DNA of 64,000 nucleotides from Limnohabitans sp. Jir72 (GTDB lineage Bacteria > Pseudomonadota > Gammaproteobacteria > Burkholderiales > Burkholderiaceae_C). The stretch spans positions 62,001 to 126,000 of the forward strand of contig NZ_NESC01000004.1 in assembly GCF_003063575.1 (NCBI RefSeq), in the 5' to 3' direction. Under the pieces are notes generated by a model. The model saw only the letters and a program-made list of their open reading frames with translations, was not told the DNA's origin and did not search any database. Position 1 is the first letter of the stretch, and each line of letters begins with the position of its first letter. Positions 1-11,687 of the stretch are shown piece by piece. Made by a program: the position numbers and the translations under genes.

Positions 1-378
1 GCTGACGTAGTCGGCGGTGGCGAAGTAAGCCACGGATGCGGGCATGCGGCCCAGCTTGACCTGACCAAAACCACCGTTCAAAGCCACAGAGGCTTCACGA
101 GCAAACAATTTATCGGTTTTGGTCGAGCCACTGGTCAGGTTGGTGCCGGCTTCGAGCACAGCACCCACAGACATGCCATCGGCCAAATCACGGTTGGCGC
201 GCACGCCTGCACGTGATGCGTTGTCAACCATCACCATGTCTGTTTGCGACCCCACTTTTTGCTGTTCCACGGACACGTTGGCACGGCCGTAGAAAGTAAA
301 ACCGGTTTCGGCCATGGCCGTACCCGACAGCAATGCAGTAGCCGCCATTGCACAAAGTGTTTTTTGATTGAGTTTCAT
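1..378 (-). CDS. Gram-negative porin, N-terminal part (cut by window edge)
   Basis: General outer-membrane porin of the betaproteobacterial type, a trimeric beta-barrel for passive diffusion of small hydrophilic solutes. Only the first 126 codons are inside the window and the frame is open to base 1. The start at 378 gives MKLNQKTLCAMAATALLSG, a Sec signal peptide with a likely cut after AMA. It is followed by GFTFYGRANVSVEQ, the usual first beta strand. AGGGAG lies six bases before the ATG. The longest ORF listed here (224..481) is a shadow on another frame. The gene follows livK on the same strand after a 116-bp gap and probably has its own promoter. Family assignment is good; pore specificity cannot be judged. 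Confidence 0.88.
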   Translation of the reverse strand, partial: MKLNQKTLCAMAATALLSGTAMAETGFTFYGRANVSVEQQKVGSQTDMVMVDNASRAGVRANRDLADGMSVGAVLEAGTNLTSGSTKTDKLFAREASVALNGGFGQVKLGRMPASVAYFATADYVS

Positions 379-494
379 TGATTTCTCCCTTGAATGAATG
401 CGCCCCGATATGGAATTCGGGGTCGCTTGAAAACGGTGTGGCGATCGCCACACCTTCGTTGTGAATCGTCAGACCGGGCACGATGCCCCAGTCT

Positions 495-1634
495 TCAACG
501 AACCACAGCGATTTGGTCGCGCTTGCCGGCCTTGTAGCTGTACAAGGTCAATGCGCCATTTTTGATGTCACCCTTTTCATCGAAGGTGATGTTGCCAGTG
601 ACGCCCTTGTAGCCATTGGTCTTGGCCAAGGCGGGCAGGTATTTCGCTGGATCGGCCGAATTGGCACGCACCATGGCATCCACCATCACGTTGACGGCGT
701 CGTACACATAGGGTGCATAGACCTGCACGTCGGCATTGAAGCGCTTTTTGAAGCGGGCGGTGAAGTCTTCCATGCCCTTTTTCTGCTGGCCTTCGACGCC
801 ACCTGCTTCGGCGCAAACAACTTGGCCATCGGCCATGGCGTCGCCCGCCAACTTGGCCAGCTCGGAGGTGCAAATGCCATCACCACCCATGAACTTGGCA
901 TTGATGCCCAGCGACTTCATCTGGCGCAGCATCGGGCCAGCCACAGCGTCCATGCCACCGAAGAACACCACATCGGGTTTCTTGGCTTTCAGCGTGGTCA
1001 AAATCGCCATGAAATCGGTGGCTTTGTCGGTGGTGAACTCGTGACCCACCAAGGTGCCGCCAGCGGCCTTGACGGCTTTTTCAAACTCTTCGGCCACACC
1101 TTGGCCATAGGCTGTGCGGTCATCGATCACTGCAATGGATTTACCCTTAACTGTCTTGACCGCATAGCGGCCCAAGGTGCCGCCCAAGTGAACGTCATCG
1201 GCCACCACGCGGAAAGTGGTCTTGTAACCGTTGCGCGTGAATTTGGGGTTGGTTGCCGATGGGGAGATCTGAGGGATACCCGCTTCGCTGTAAATCTTGG
1301 AAGCCGGAATCGATGTGCCGGAATTCAGGTGCCCCACCACGCCATTGACTTTGGAGTCCACGAGTTTTTGTGCGGCAGCAGTCCCTTGCTTGGGGTCGCC
1401 TGCATCGTCTTCGGTCACCAGCTCCAGCTTGACCGCTTGGCCAGCGATCTTGACGCCCTTGGCATTGAGCTCTTCAATGGCCAAACGTGCGCCGTTTTCG
1501 TTGTCCTTGCCCAAGTGGGCGATGGCACCGCTGACCGGGCCGACGTGACCGATCTTGACCACTTGCTGCGCCATGGCTTGTGACGCACCCAAAGCAACGA
1601 TCGCCCAACAGACTTTTTTCATTTTGATTTTCAT
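495..1634 (-). CDS. livK: Branched-chain amino acid ABC transporter substrate-binding protein
   Basis: Periplasmic binding protein of the LivJ/LivK (Peripla_BP_6) family that delivers leucine, isoleucine, valine or related ligands to LivHMGF. The protein has 379 residues. The ORF is open further upstream, but MKIKMKKVCWAIVALGASQ is a clear signal peptide ending AMA-QQ, and GGGAGATGAC stands directly before that ATG, so I start at 1634. The mature protein opens with VVKIGHVGPVSG and contains GHLNSGTSIPASKIY, as expected for the first lobe and ligand pocket. It is the last liv gene, 93 bp after livF. A binding protein placed after the ATPases is common in Comamonadaceae. Exact ligand unknown. 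Confidence 0.93.
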   Translation of the reverse strand: MKIKMKKVCWAIVALGASQAMAQQVVKIGHVGPVSGAIAHLGKDNENGARLAIEELNAKGVKIAGQAVKLELVTEDDAGDPKQGTAAAQKLVDSKVNGVVGHLNSGTSIPASKIYSEAGIPQISPSATNPKFTRNGYKTTFRVVADDVHLGGTLGRYAVKTVKGKSIAVIDDRTAYGQGVAEEFEKAVKAAGGTLVGHEFTTDKATDFMAILTTLKAKKPDVVFFGGMDAVAGPMLRQMKSLGINAKFMGGDGICTSELAKLAGDAMADGQVVCAEAGGVEGQQKKGMEDFTARFKKRFNADVQVYAPYVYDAVNVMVDAMVRANSADPAKYLPALAKTNGYKGVTGNITFDEKGDIKNGALTLYSYKAGKRDQIAVVR

Positions 1635-1727
1635 GTCATCTCCCTGAGAGTTTGAGGTGAGCATCCCCGCTTGGAAAAACCAAGCACAGTACCCGGGCCA
1701 GGCACCCACCTTGGAAGCCCATTCAAA

Positions 1728-2444
1728 TCACTCGCCCAGATATGCGGCCCTCACCTTGGGGTCCTGGAGCATGTCCTTGCCCACACCGGTCATGGTGATG
1801 AGGCCAGAGTCCATCACATAACCCCGGTCGGCAATGGCCAAGGCGCGGCTGGCGTTCTGCTCCACCAGCAGCACCGTGACGCCTTGGGCGTACACATCAC
1901 GCACCACCTCGAAAATCTTGTCGACCATGATGGGCGACAAGCCCATGGACGGCTCGTCCAGCAGCAAGACTTTGGGGCGGCTCATCAGGGCACGGCCCAT
2001 GGCCAGCATTTGCTGTTCGCCACCGGACATGGTGCCCGCCAGCTGGTCTTTGCGCTCGCGCAGGCGCGGAAAGATGGTGAACATCTTCTCGATGTCATCG
2101 GCAATGCCTGCGGCGTCCGAGCGGATGTACGCGCCCATTTGCAGGTTTTCGGTGATGGTCATGCGGGTGAACACGCCGCGGCCTTCCGGCACCATCGCCA
2201 AGCCTTGCTTAACCAAATCCCAAGGGCCTTGGCCCTTGATGCTTTTGCCCAGGTACTCGATGTCACCCACTTGCAAAGGCAAGGTGCCCGTGATGGCTTT
2301 CATGGTGGTGGTTTTGCCTGCACCGTTGGAGCCGATCAAGGACACCAGCTCACCCTCGCGCACTTCGAGGCTCACGCCCTTGACCGCCTGAATGCCACCG
2401 TAGCCGACTTGCAGGTCTTTGACTTTCAAAAGGATGTCGGCCAT
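1728..2444 (-). CDS. livF: Branched-chain amino acid ABC transporter ATPase LivF
   Basis: One of the two cytoplasmic ATPases that power LivHM uptake. It has 238 residues, a normal length for LivF. Visible motifs are Walker A GSNGAGKTTTMKAI near residue 35, the signature MSGGEQQMLAMGRAL near 140 and Walker B VLLLDEPSMGLSP. The start MADILLKVKDLQ is preceded by GGGAGGAC. The stop of livG lies one base upstream of this ATG, so the two are translationally coupled. The order livH-M-G-F-K is read on the minus strand. Confidence 0.95.
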   Translation of the reverse strand: MADILLKVKDLQVGYGGIQAVKGVSLEVREGELVSLIGSNGAGKTTTMKAITGTLPLQVGDIEYLGKSIKGQGPWDLVKQGLAMVPEGRGVFTRMTITENLQMGAYIRSDAAGIADDIEKMFTIFPRLRERKDQLAGTMSGGEQQMLAMGRALMSRPKVLLLDEPSMGLSPIMVDKIFEVVRDVYAQGVTVLLVEQNASRALAIADRGYVMDSGLITMTGVGKDMLQDPKVRAAYLGE

Positions 2445-2445
2445 A

Positions 2446-3219
2446 TCAGTGTCCTCCCGTGCCCAGATAGGCTTCAATCACTTTTTCGTTCTTCTGCACA
2501 TCGGCAGGCGTGCCTTCGGCAATCTGCTTGCCGTAGTCGAGCACCGTCACGCGGTCACACAGGCCCATGACCAACTTCACATCGTGCTCGATCAGCAAGA
2601 TGGTGCGGTTGTCCTTGCGGATGCGGTCAATCAGTTCGCGCAGTTGCACTTTTTCGGTGGCGTTCATGCCTGCAGCAGGCTCGTCCAGCGCAATCAGCTG
2701 CGGGTCGGTGGCCAGTGCGCGGGCGATTTCCAGGCGGCGTTGGTCGCCATACGACAGCGTGCGTGCTTTGAAATCGGCGTACTTGCCGATGCCAACGTAG
2801 TTGAGCAACTCTTGGGCACGCTCAGCAATGGCGGCCTCTTCGGCCTTGAAGCCGGGCGTGCGGAAGATGGCGCCGAGCAAACCCGAATGGGTGCGCACAT
2901 GGCGGCCCACCATCACGTTTTCGAGGGCCGTCATCTCGGCGAACAAACGGATGTTCTGGAAGGTGCGGGCAATGCCCGCCTTGGCCACTTCATGCACCGC
3001 CGTGGGCTGATAGGGCTTGCCTGCCAGCTCAAAAGTGCCGCTGTCAGGCGTGTACAAGCCTGTGATGACGTTGAAAAACGTGGTCTTGCCTGCGCCGTTG
3101 GGGCCGATCAGGCCATAGACCTGACCGCGCTGGATGGTCATGCCCACATCGGTGAGCGCTTGCAAGCCGCCAAAACTTTTGGAAATGCCTGCAACTTGGA
3201 GAACAGTATCTTGTGTCAT
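2446..3219 (-). CDS. livG: Branched-chain amino acid ABC transporter ATPase LivG
   Basis: Second ATPase of the liv transporter, 257 residues from MTQDTVLQVAGISKSFGG. Walker A is GPNGAGKTTFFNVITG, the signature is LSYGDQRRLEIARAL and Walker B is LIALDEPAAGMN. The C-terminal tail EGTPADVQKNEKVIEAYLG is typical for LivG. An in-frame ATG at 3234 (MKDPHM) would overlap the livM stop by four bases and is an equally possible start. The very long upstream extension in the ORF track runs through livM and is not real. Confidence 0.94.
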   Translation of the reverse strand: MTQDTVLQVAGISKSFGGLQALTDVGMTIQRGQVYGLIGPNGAGKTTFFNVITGLYTPDSGTFELAGKPYQPTAVHEVAKAGIARTFQNIRLFAEMTALENVMVGRHVRTHSGLLGAIFRTPGFKAEEAAIAERAQELLNYVGIGKYADFKARTLSYGDQRRLEIARALATDPQLIALDEPAAGMNATEKVQLRELIDRIRKDNRTILLIEHDVKLVMGLCDRVTVLDYGKQIAEGTPADVQKNEKVIEAYLGTGGH

Positions 3220-3230
3220 GTGCGGGTCTT

Positions 3231-4307
3231 TCATTTCGTCTTGAGCGCTTTGCCATGCTCGGGCGATGGCCACAGGCCACGCGGACGCATCAACATGATC
3301 ACGATCATGGCCAGCGCCACCAGCAACTGGCGCAAGATGGATGCGTCCAGACGCCCGTCGGTGAGTGACTGCAAAGGCCCGGCCACATAGCGCAAGACCT
3401 CTGGCAAGGCCGACAACAAGACAGCACCCAAGATGACGCCTGGCAAGTGGCCAAGGCCACCCAGCACCACCATGGCCACGATCATCACCGACTCCATCAG
3501 GCTGAACGATTCGGGCGAGATGAAGCCCTGAAAGCCCGCGAACATGGCACCGGACACGCCACCAAAAGTGGCTCCCATGCCAAACGCCAAGAGCTTCAAG
3601 TTGCGGGTATTCAGGCCCATGGCTTTGGCCGCGATTTCGTCTTCGCGGATGGCCATCCAAGCACGGCCAATGCGCGAGAACTCCAGACGATGGGAAATCA
3701 AAATGGCCACCAACACCAGGCAGAGGAACAGGTAGTAATACAGCGACACCGAAGAAATTTCAAAGTCACCCACCATGAGCTTTTTGCCCAGATTGATGCC
3801 AAAGATCGAAATCGGGTCGATCTGGTCCAGACCTTTGGGCCCGTTGGTGATGTTGACCGGGTGGTCCAGGTTGTTCATGAACACCCGGATGATTTCACCA
3901 AAACCCAGCGTCACGATGGCCAGGTAGTCGCCGCGCAACTTGAGCGTGGGTGCGCCCAGCAACATGCCAAACAGCCCCGCCAATGCGGCTCCCACCGGCA
4001 CAATCAACCAGATCGGCATGTGCATGCCCGCAGGGAACACGGCGGCGATCCATTCGAAGGTGTTGGTCAGGTGCGGCGAAGACAGCAGGCCGTACATGTA
4101 GGCCCCCACCGCGAAGAACGCGACGTAACCCAAGTCCAGCAAACCGGCGTAGCCGACCACGATGTTCAAACCCAGCGCCAGCAGGATGTAGAGCAAGGCC
4201 ATGTCGGCGATGCGCACCCAGGCGTTGCCAAAGCCCTGCAAGATCAGAGGCAACACGATGAGCGCTACACCCAACAGGATGAATTGCAATGTTTTGTTGT
4301 TTTTCAT
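3231..4307 (-). CDS. livM: Branched-chain amino acid ABC transporter permease LivM
   Basis: Inner-membrane permease of the LivM type with 358 residues and about nine hydrophobic segments. The first segment begins at TLQFILLGVALIVLPLIL. The family stretch GLNIVVGYAGLLDLGYVAF follows, and the LivG/F-interacting loop RAWMAIREDEIAAKAMGLN lies past the middle. The start MKNNKTLQF has AGGGACC upstream; the longer ORF start at 4328 would overlap livH. It is separated from livH by 17 bp. Confidence 0.94.
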   Translation of the reverse strand: MKNNKTLQFILLGVALIVLPLILQGFGNAWVRIADMALLYILLALGLNIVVGYAGLLDLGYVAFFAVGAYMYGLLSSPHLTNTFEWIAAVFPAGMHMPIWLIVPVGAALAGLFGMLLGAPTLKLRGDYLAIVTLGFGEIIRVFMNNLDHPVNITNGPKGLDQIDPISIFGINLGKKLMVGDFEISSVSLYYYLFLCLVLVAILISHRLEFSRIGRAWMAIREDEIAAKAMGLNTRNLKLLAFGMGATFGGVSGAMFAGFQGFISPESFSLMESVMIVAMVVLGGLGHLPGVILGAVLLSALPEVLRYVAGPLQSLTDGRLDASILRQLLVALAMIVIMLMRPRGLWPSPEHGKALKTK

Positions 4308-4324
4308 GACAGCGGTCCCTTCGA

Positions 4325-5254
4325 TCAAGCGCGATCGGCCACGCGTTCACCCATCAGGCCCGAGGGGCGCAGGGTCAACACAATGATGAGCACAATGAAG
4401 GCAAAGATGTCGGTGTAGTGGCTGCCCAGTACACCGCCGGTGAGTTGGCCGATGTAGCCCGAGCCAATGGCCTCGATCAGGCCCAGCAAGATGCCGCCCA
4501 CGACCGCACCCGAGAGGTTGCCAATGCCACCGAAGACAGCGGCGGTGAAGGCCTTCAGGCCCGGCAAGAAGCCCATGGCGTGTTGCGCCGTGCCGTAGTT
4601 GGAGGCGTACATCACGCCCGCAATGGCCGCCAGGATGGCGCCGATCACAAAGGTGGCCGAAATCACCATGTCGGGCTTGACGCCCATCAGCCCCGCCACG
4701 CGGGGGTTCTCGGCCGTGGCCCGCATGGCGCGCCCCAGGCGCGTGTAATTGACCAACCACATGAGCACCGCCAAAGACACCGCCGTCACGCCCAAAATCA
4801 TGATTTGGGTGGGGGTGATCACCGCACCGCCCACATTGATGGGGGTGCTGGACAGCAAAGTGGGATACGCCTTGTAGTTGGGCTTCCAGATGATCATGGC
4901 CAGGGTCTGCAACAAGATGCTCATGCCAATCGCCGTGATCAGCGGGGCCAGCTTGGGGCTGTTGCGCAGGGGGCGGTAAGCGACTTTTTCAATCGTGAAG
5001 TTCAGGGCCACCGCCACCACACAGGCGATCAGTGTGGCCAAGATCAGGATCAGCCAACCCGGTGCCCAGGGCATGGCTTCTTGCATCATGCCGATGGCGG
5101 ACCAACTGGTCAGGGCCCCCACCATCAGCACTTCACCGTGCGCAAAATTGATCAGGTTGATGATGCCGTACACCATGGTGTAGCCCAAGGCCACCAGGGC
5201 GTACATGCTGCCCATGACCAGGCCGTTGATGACCTGCTGCAAAAAGACGTCCAT
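4325..5254 (-). CDS. livH: Branched-chain amino acid ABC transporter permease LivH
   Basis: Inner-membrane permease partner of LivM, 309 residues. It begins MDVFLQQVINGLVMGSMYAL and carries the LivH hallmark YGIINLINFAHGEVLMVG. The chosen ATG follows CGGAGAGAAAA; the 31 extra codons in the track lie in the 5' leader. It is the first gene of the livHMGF-K unit, and the terminator at 5350..5387 isolates it from rarA. A promoter should therefore lie within 5255-5350, although I see no convincing -35/-10 pair there. Confidence 0.94.
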   Translation of the reverse strand: MDVFLQQVINGLVMGSMYALVALGYTMVYGIINLINFAHGEVLMVGALTSWSAIGMMQEAMPWAPGWLILILATLIACVVAVALNFTIEKVAYRPLRNSPKLAPLITAIGMSILLQTLAMIIWKPNYKAYPTLLSSTPINVGGAVITPTQIMILGVTAVSLAVLMWLVNYTRLGRAMRATAENPRVAGLMGVKPDMVISATFVIGAILAAIAGVMYASNYGTAQHAMGFLPGLKAFTAAVFGGIGNLSGAVVGGILLGLIEAIGSGYIGQLTGGVLGSHYTDIFAFIVLIIVLTLRPSGLMGERVADRA

Positions 5255-5349
5255 TTTTTCTCTCCGAATGTTGACCCGATCTTGCCGGGTGCGCCGCGAA
5301 TGGCTTTTGAATACCCCGATACACCTTTTGAGTGACTCGTAGTACATAG

Positions 5350-5387
5350 CAAAAACCCCGCCAATGGTGCTTTTGCGCTGGCGGGGT
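5350..5387 (-). terminator. Rho-independent terminator behind rarA
   Basis: ACCCCGCCA and TGGCGGGGT form a perfect 9-bp stem around a 15-nt loop. On the minus strand it is followed by TTTTT. It lies 53 bp past the rarA stop, so it closes the ftsK-lolA-rarA direction and separates it from livH. Confidence 0.8.
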
Positions 5388-5439
5388 GAATGAATTGTAG
5401 AGAAGGACGGAGGCTGTCCGCCTTTGACCTGATCAGGAA

Positions 5440-6738
5440 TTACCCTGTGGCCTGATTACGTTTTCGCAGTTCTTCCAGTTTGTCGGCGATTTTGATCTCC
5501 AGGCCCCGACGCACCGGCCGGTAAAAGCCCGGATCGGGCATGCCTTCGGGCAGGTAACGCTCGCCCGCAGCAAAGCCGTCGGCTTCGTCGTGGGCGTAGC
5601 GGTAGCCCTTGCCGTAGTCCAGCTGCTTCATGAGTTGGGTGGGCGCGTTGCGCAAATGCATGGGCACGGGGCGTGTGCCATCTTTCTTGACGAAGGCTTT
5701 GGCCTCGTTGTAAGCCTTGTAGGCGGCGTTCGATTTGGGGGCCATGGCCAGGTAAATCACGCACTGGGCCAAGGTCAACTCGCCCTCGGGGCTGCCCAGC
5801 CGCTCATACACCTCGGCCGCATCCAGCGCCATGCGCAAAGCACGCGGATCGGCCAGACCCACATCTTCGCTGGCCATGCGGATCAGACGACGCGCCATGT
5901 AACGCGGATCGGCACCACCGTCGAGCATGCGCACAAACCAATAGAGGGCAGCGTCCGGGTCCGAGCCGCGCACCGACTTGTGCAGCGCGCTGATGGTGTC
6001 GTAGAACTGCTCGCCGCCTTTGTCATAGCGGCGCATGCGCTCGCCCAGCACGCGCAGCAACCAGGCATCGGTGACCGGGTCGACTTTTTCGCGGGAGGCC
6101 GCCATCGACAAAGTTTCCAGCGTGTTGAGCAAACGGCGGGCATCGCCATCGGCATAGGCCAACAAACGGGCCAAGGCATCGGGCTCAATGGCTGGCACCG
6201 CGTTGATGCCCTGAGCCCGCAGCACGATGTTTTTCAGATCGTCTTCGGTCAAGGACTGCAATACATAGACCGCGGCCCGAGAGAGCAAGGCCGAGTTGAC
6301 CTCGAACGACGGGTTCTCGGTCGTCGCGCCGATGAAGGTGAACAGCCCGCTTTCCACATGCGGCAAGAAAGCATCTTGCTGGCTCTTGTTGAAGCGGTGC
6401 ACCTCGTCCACAAACATGATGGTGCGCTGCGGATGCAGACCTGTGCGTGCGGCCTCGGCTTTTTCAACGGCTTCACGGATGTCCTTGACGCCACCGAGCA
6501 CCGCGCTGATGCTCAGGAACTGGGCATCAAAGGCATCGGCCATCAAACGCGCGATGGTGGTTTTGCCCACGCCCGGCGGACCCCACAAAATGCAGCTGTG
6601 CGGCTGGCCCGATTCAAATGCCAAGCGCAGTGCCATGCCCCCGCCCAGCAAATGCTGCTGTCCAATCACTTCGCCCAAATGGCGCGGACGCAAGCGCTCG
6701 GCCAGCGGGGCTTGGGGTGACAGGGGCACGGCCGTCAT
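5440..6738 (-). CDS. rarA: Replication-associated recombination protein A (RarA/MgsA AAA+ ATPase)
   Basis: AAA+ ATPase related to clamp loaders and RuvB that acts at stalled replication forks together with SSB. The protein has 432 residues, the normal family length. It starts with the family N-terminus PLAERLRPRHLGEVIGQQHL. Walker A is GPPGVGKTTIARLMADAF near residue 60, Walker B is IMFVDEVHRFNKSQQDAFL and sensor 1 is FIGATTENPSFEVN. The C-terminal part with GEQFYDTISALHKSVRGSDP and ALYWFVRMLDGG matches the RarA tetramerisation region. It follows lolA by 7 bp in the common ftsK-lolA-rarA order. Confidence 0.96.
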   Translation of the reverse strand: MTAVPLSPQAPLAERLRPRHLGEVIGQQHLLGGGMALRLAFESGQPHSCILWGPPGVGKTTIARLMADAFDAQFLSISAVLGGVKDIREAVEKAEAARTGLHPQRTIMFVDEVHRFNKSQQDAFLPHVESGLFTFIGATTENPSFEVNSALLSRAAVYVLQSLTEDDLKNIVLRAQGINAVPAIEPDALARLLAYADGDARRLLNTLETLSMAASREKVDPVTDAWLLRVLGERMRRYDKGGEQFYDTISALHKSVRGSDPDAALYWFVRMLDGGADPRYMARRLIRMASEDVGLADPRALRMALDAAEVYERLGSPEGELTLAQCVIYLAMAPKSNAAYKAYNEAKAFVKKDGTRPVPMHLRNAPTQLMKQLDYGKGYRYAHDEADGFAAGERYLPEGMPDPGFYRPVRRGLEIKIADKLEELRKRNQATG

Positions 6739-6745
6739 GGAAGGC

Positions 6746-7408
6746 TCAGGGGCGAATCACATCGGCACCGGCTGGTGCCTTGAACACAAAGATCGATGCT
6801 GGCAATGCCGGGTTGAGCTCAAAAGCCGTGAAGTTCAAAACCGAGCGTTGACCCAAGGCATCTTGCACATCCAAAACCGCCAGCTCAATGCCCTTGTCGG
6901 AGGCGCGCAAGCCCACCAACACAGACTGGATTTGGGTATCGGATGTTTTCGGTGTGGCTCGCACCCACTGCAATCCGTCACGATCAGCCTCGGCCTTGAA
7001 TTGGAAGTCGATCTTCAAAGACTCCAGGTCACTGGCCGCAGTCAACAAGGCCACTGGTGTGGAGCCCAGCACCTGTGCCTGGTTGCGGGCCGTCACCTGG
7101 TTCAAGTCCACATCGTGCATCCACAGGGTCTGCCCGTCGGCCACCAGGGTCTGCACAAAAGGCTTGCGGTAGTCGAAGCGAGATTTGCCAGGCCTGTGGA
7201 ACTCAAAGCTGCCGCTTGACGTTTTACTGCGCGCCGCCTGCCCTGCCTTGGGTGGCGAGGTGACCACTTGGGTGAACTGCGCACGGCCACTGCGTGTTTG
7301 CTTGATGAACTGGTTCAGTGCATCCAGCCCATCGGCATGTGCTGCACCTGACAGGCTCAAGGCGATCCCAAACAAAGCGCTCAGCGCATGACGACGTGAA
7401 ATGGGCAT
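6746..7408 (-). CDS. lolA: Outer-membrane lipoprotein carrier protein LolA
   Basis: Periplasmic chaperone that takes lipoproteins from LolCDE and passes them to LolB. The protein has 220 residues. MPISRRHALSALFGIALSLS is a signal peptide ending AHA, followed by DALNQFIKQTRSGRAQFTQ, the usual LolA opening. FEFHRPGKSRFDYRKPFVQ and DGQTLWMHDVDLNQVT are conserved LolA signatures. The ATG lies 5 bp after the ftsK stop, so co-transcription is nearly certain. lolD and a lolC/E permease are encoded separately at 41557-43501. Confidence 0.95.
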   Translation of the reverse strand: MPISRRHALSALFGIALSLSGAAHADGLDALNQFIKQTRSGRAQFTQVVTSPPKAGQAARSKTSSGSFEFHRPGKSRFDYRKPFVQTLVADGQTLWMHDVDLNQVTARNQAQVLGSTPVALLTAASDLESLKIDFQFKAEADRDGLQWVRATPKTSDTQIQSVLVGLRASDKGIELAVLDVQDALGQRSVLNFTAFELNPALPASIFVFKAPAGADVIRP

Positions 7409-7413
7409 GGTTG

Positions 7414-10905
<3,492 letters not shown>

Positions 10906-10913
10906 TTTCTGGT

Positions 10914-10919
10914 TATAAT
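10914..10919 (+). promoter_or_regulatory. Candidate -10 box for rpmB-rpmG
   Basis: A perfect TATAAT lies 8 bp after the trxB stop and about 165 bp before rpmB. No good -35 hexamer is present at 16-18 bp, so this is a candidate only. Confidence 0.4.
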
Positions 10920-11085
10920 TCAAGGCTTTGCTGGATCTGCCCCGACTTTTCGCCGGGGATCACAGGGCCAGCGATCTGGGATACCGCCACCCATCTTGGC
11001 GAGGTGAGGCTGGAACGCCAGGCCCCATGCAAATCTGCATGAGACCCATCGGCACCGGCTGTTTTATAAGTATCGGAGTGTCCAC
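10920..11085 (+). other. Structured 5' leader of rpmB-rpmG
   Basis: This 166-bp stretch between the candidate promoter and rpmB contains no ORF with a plausible start. It holds short inverted repeats: CCCCG/CGGGG at 10940-10944/10954-10958 and ATGCA/TGCAT at 11027-11031/11036-11040. GGAG precedes the rpmB ATG. A long leader before a ribosomal protein operon fits autoregulation, but no known leader family was recognised. Confidence 0.35.
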
Positions 11086-11319
11086 ATGGCACGCGTTTGC
11101 GACGTAACGGGCAAAGGCCCAATGACAGGGAACAACGTTTCCCACGCCAACAACAAAACCAAGCGCCGGTTCCTGCCGAACCTGCAATACCGTCGTTTCT
11201 GGGTTGAAACAGAAAACCGTTGGGTGCGTCTGCGCGTTTCCAGCGCTGCTCTGCGCCTGATCGACAAAAACGGCATCGATGCCGTGCTCGCAGACCTGCG
11301 CGCACGCGGTCAAGCCTAA
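11086..11319 (+). CDS. rpmB: Large ribosomal subunit protein bL28
   Basis: Ribosomal protein L28, 77 residues, the normal length. The sequence [20 protein letters not shown] followed by a basic [12 protein letters not shown] segment is diagnostic. GGAG lies seven bases before the ATG. It is followed after 26 bp by rpmG, the standard pairing in proteobacteria. Confidence 0.98.
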   Translation: MARVCDVTGKGPMTGNNVSHANNKTKRRFLPNLQYRRFWVETENRWVRLRVSSAALRLIDKNGIDAVLADLRARGQA

Positions 11320-11345
11320 ACCCAGAACATTAGGAGTCATACACC

Positions 11346-11516
11346 ATGGCAACCAAAGGCGGACGCGAAAAAATCAAGCTGGAATCCACAGCTGGCACTG
11401 GTCACTTCTACACGACCAGCAAAAACAAGAAAACCATGCCCGAGAAAATGTCGATCATGAAGTTCGACCCCAAAGCTCGCAAGCACGTTGAATACAAGGA
11501 AATCAAGCTGAAGTGA
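11346..11516 (+). CDS. rpmG: Large ribosomal subunit protein bL33
   Basis: Ribosomal protein L33, 56 residues and below the size cut of the supplied ORF track. It reads [20 protein letters not shown] and ends [11 protein letters not shown], matching the cysteine-free L33 type (no CxxC zinc ribbon). TTAGGAG lies just upstream. It ends 16 bp before a strong terminator, closing the rpmBG operon. Confidence 0.97.
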   Translation: MATKGGREKIKLESTAGTGHFYTTSKNKKTMPEKMSIMKFDPKARKHVEYKEIKLK

Positions 11517-11532
11517 TTCGGCCTGAGCCTTG

Positions 11533-11567
11533 CAACAAAAAACCCGCCTATGGCGGGTTTTTTGTTG
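11533..11567 (+). terminator. Rho-independent terminator of rpmB-rpmG
   Basis: CAACAAAAAACCCGCC pairs with GGCGGGTTTTTTGTTG around a 3-nt loop. The GC stem plus T run on the plus strand is textbook. The A run on the other side would let it work in both directions. Confidence 0.92.
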
Positions 11568-11643
11568 CCTGATGCAGCCTTCGGGGCACCATGTCAATGC
11601 CACTGGACCCCGATTCAAGCCAAGGGTGACAGATCCGCCCCAG

Positions 11644-11667
11644 CAAAAAAGGACCCGAAGGTCCTTT
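11644..11667 (-). terminator. Rho-independent terminator of the desaturase gene
   Basis: AAAGGACC and GGTCCTTT make an 8-bp stem. On the minus strand the loop is the stable TTCG tetraloop and the stem runs into TTTTTT. It lies 20 bp past the desaturase stop. Confidence 0.88.
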
Positions 11668-11687
11668 GTCGTGGTGTTTTCAACGCC

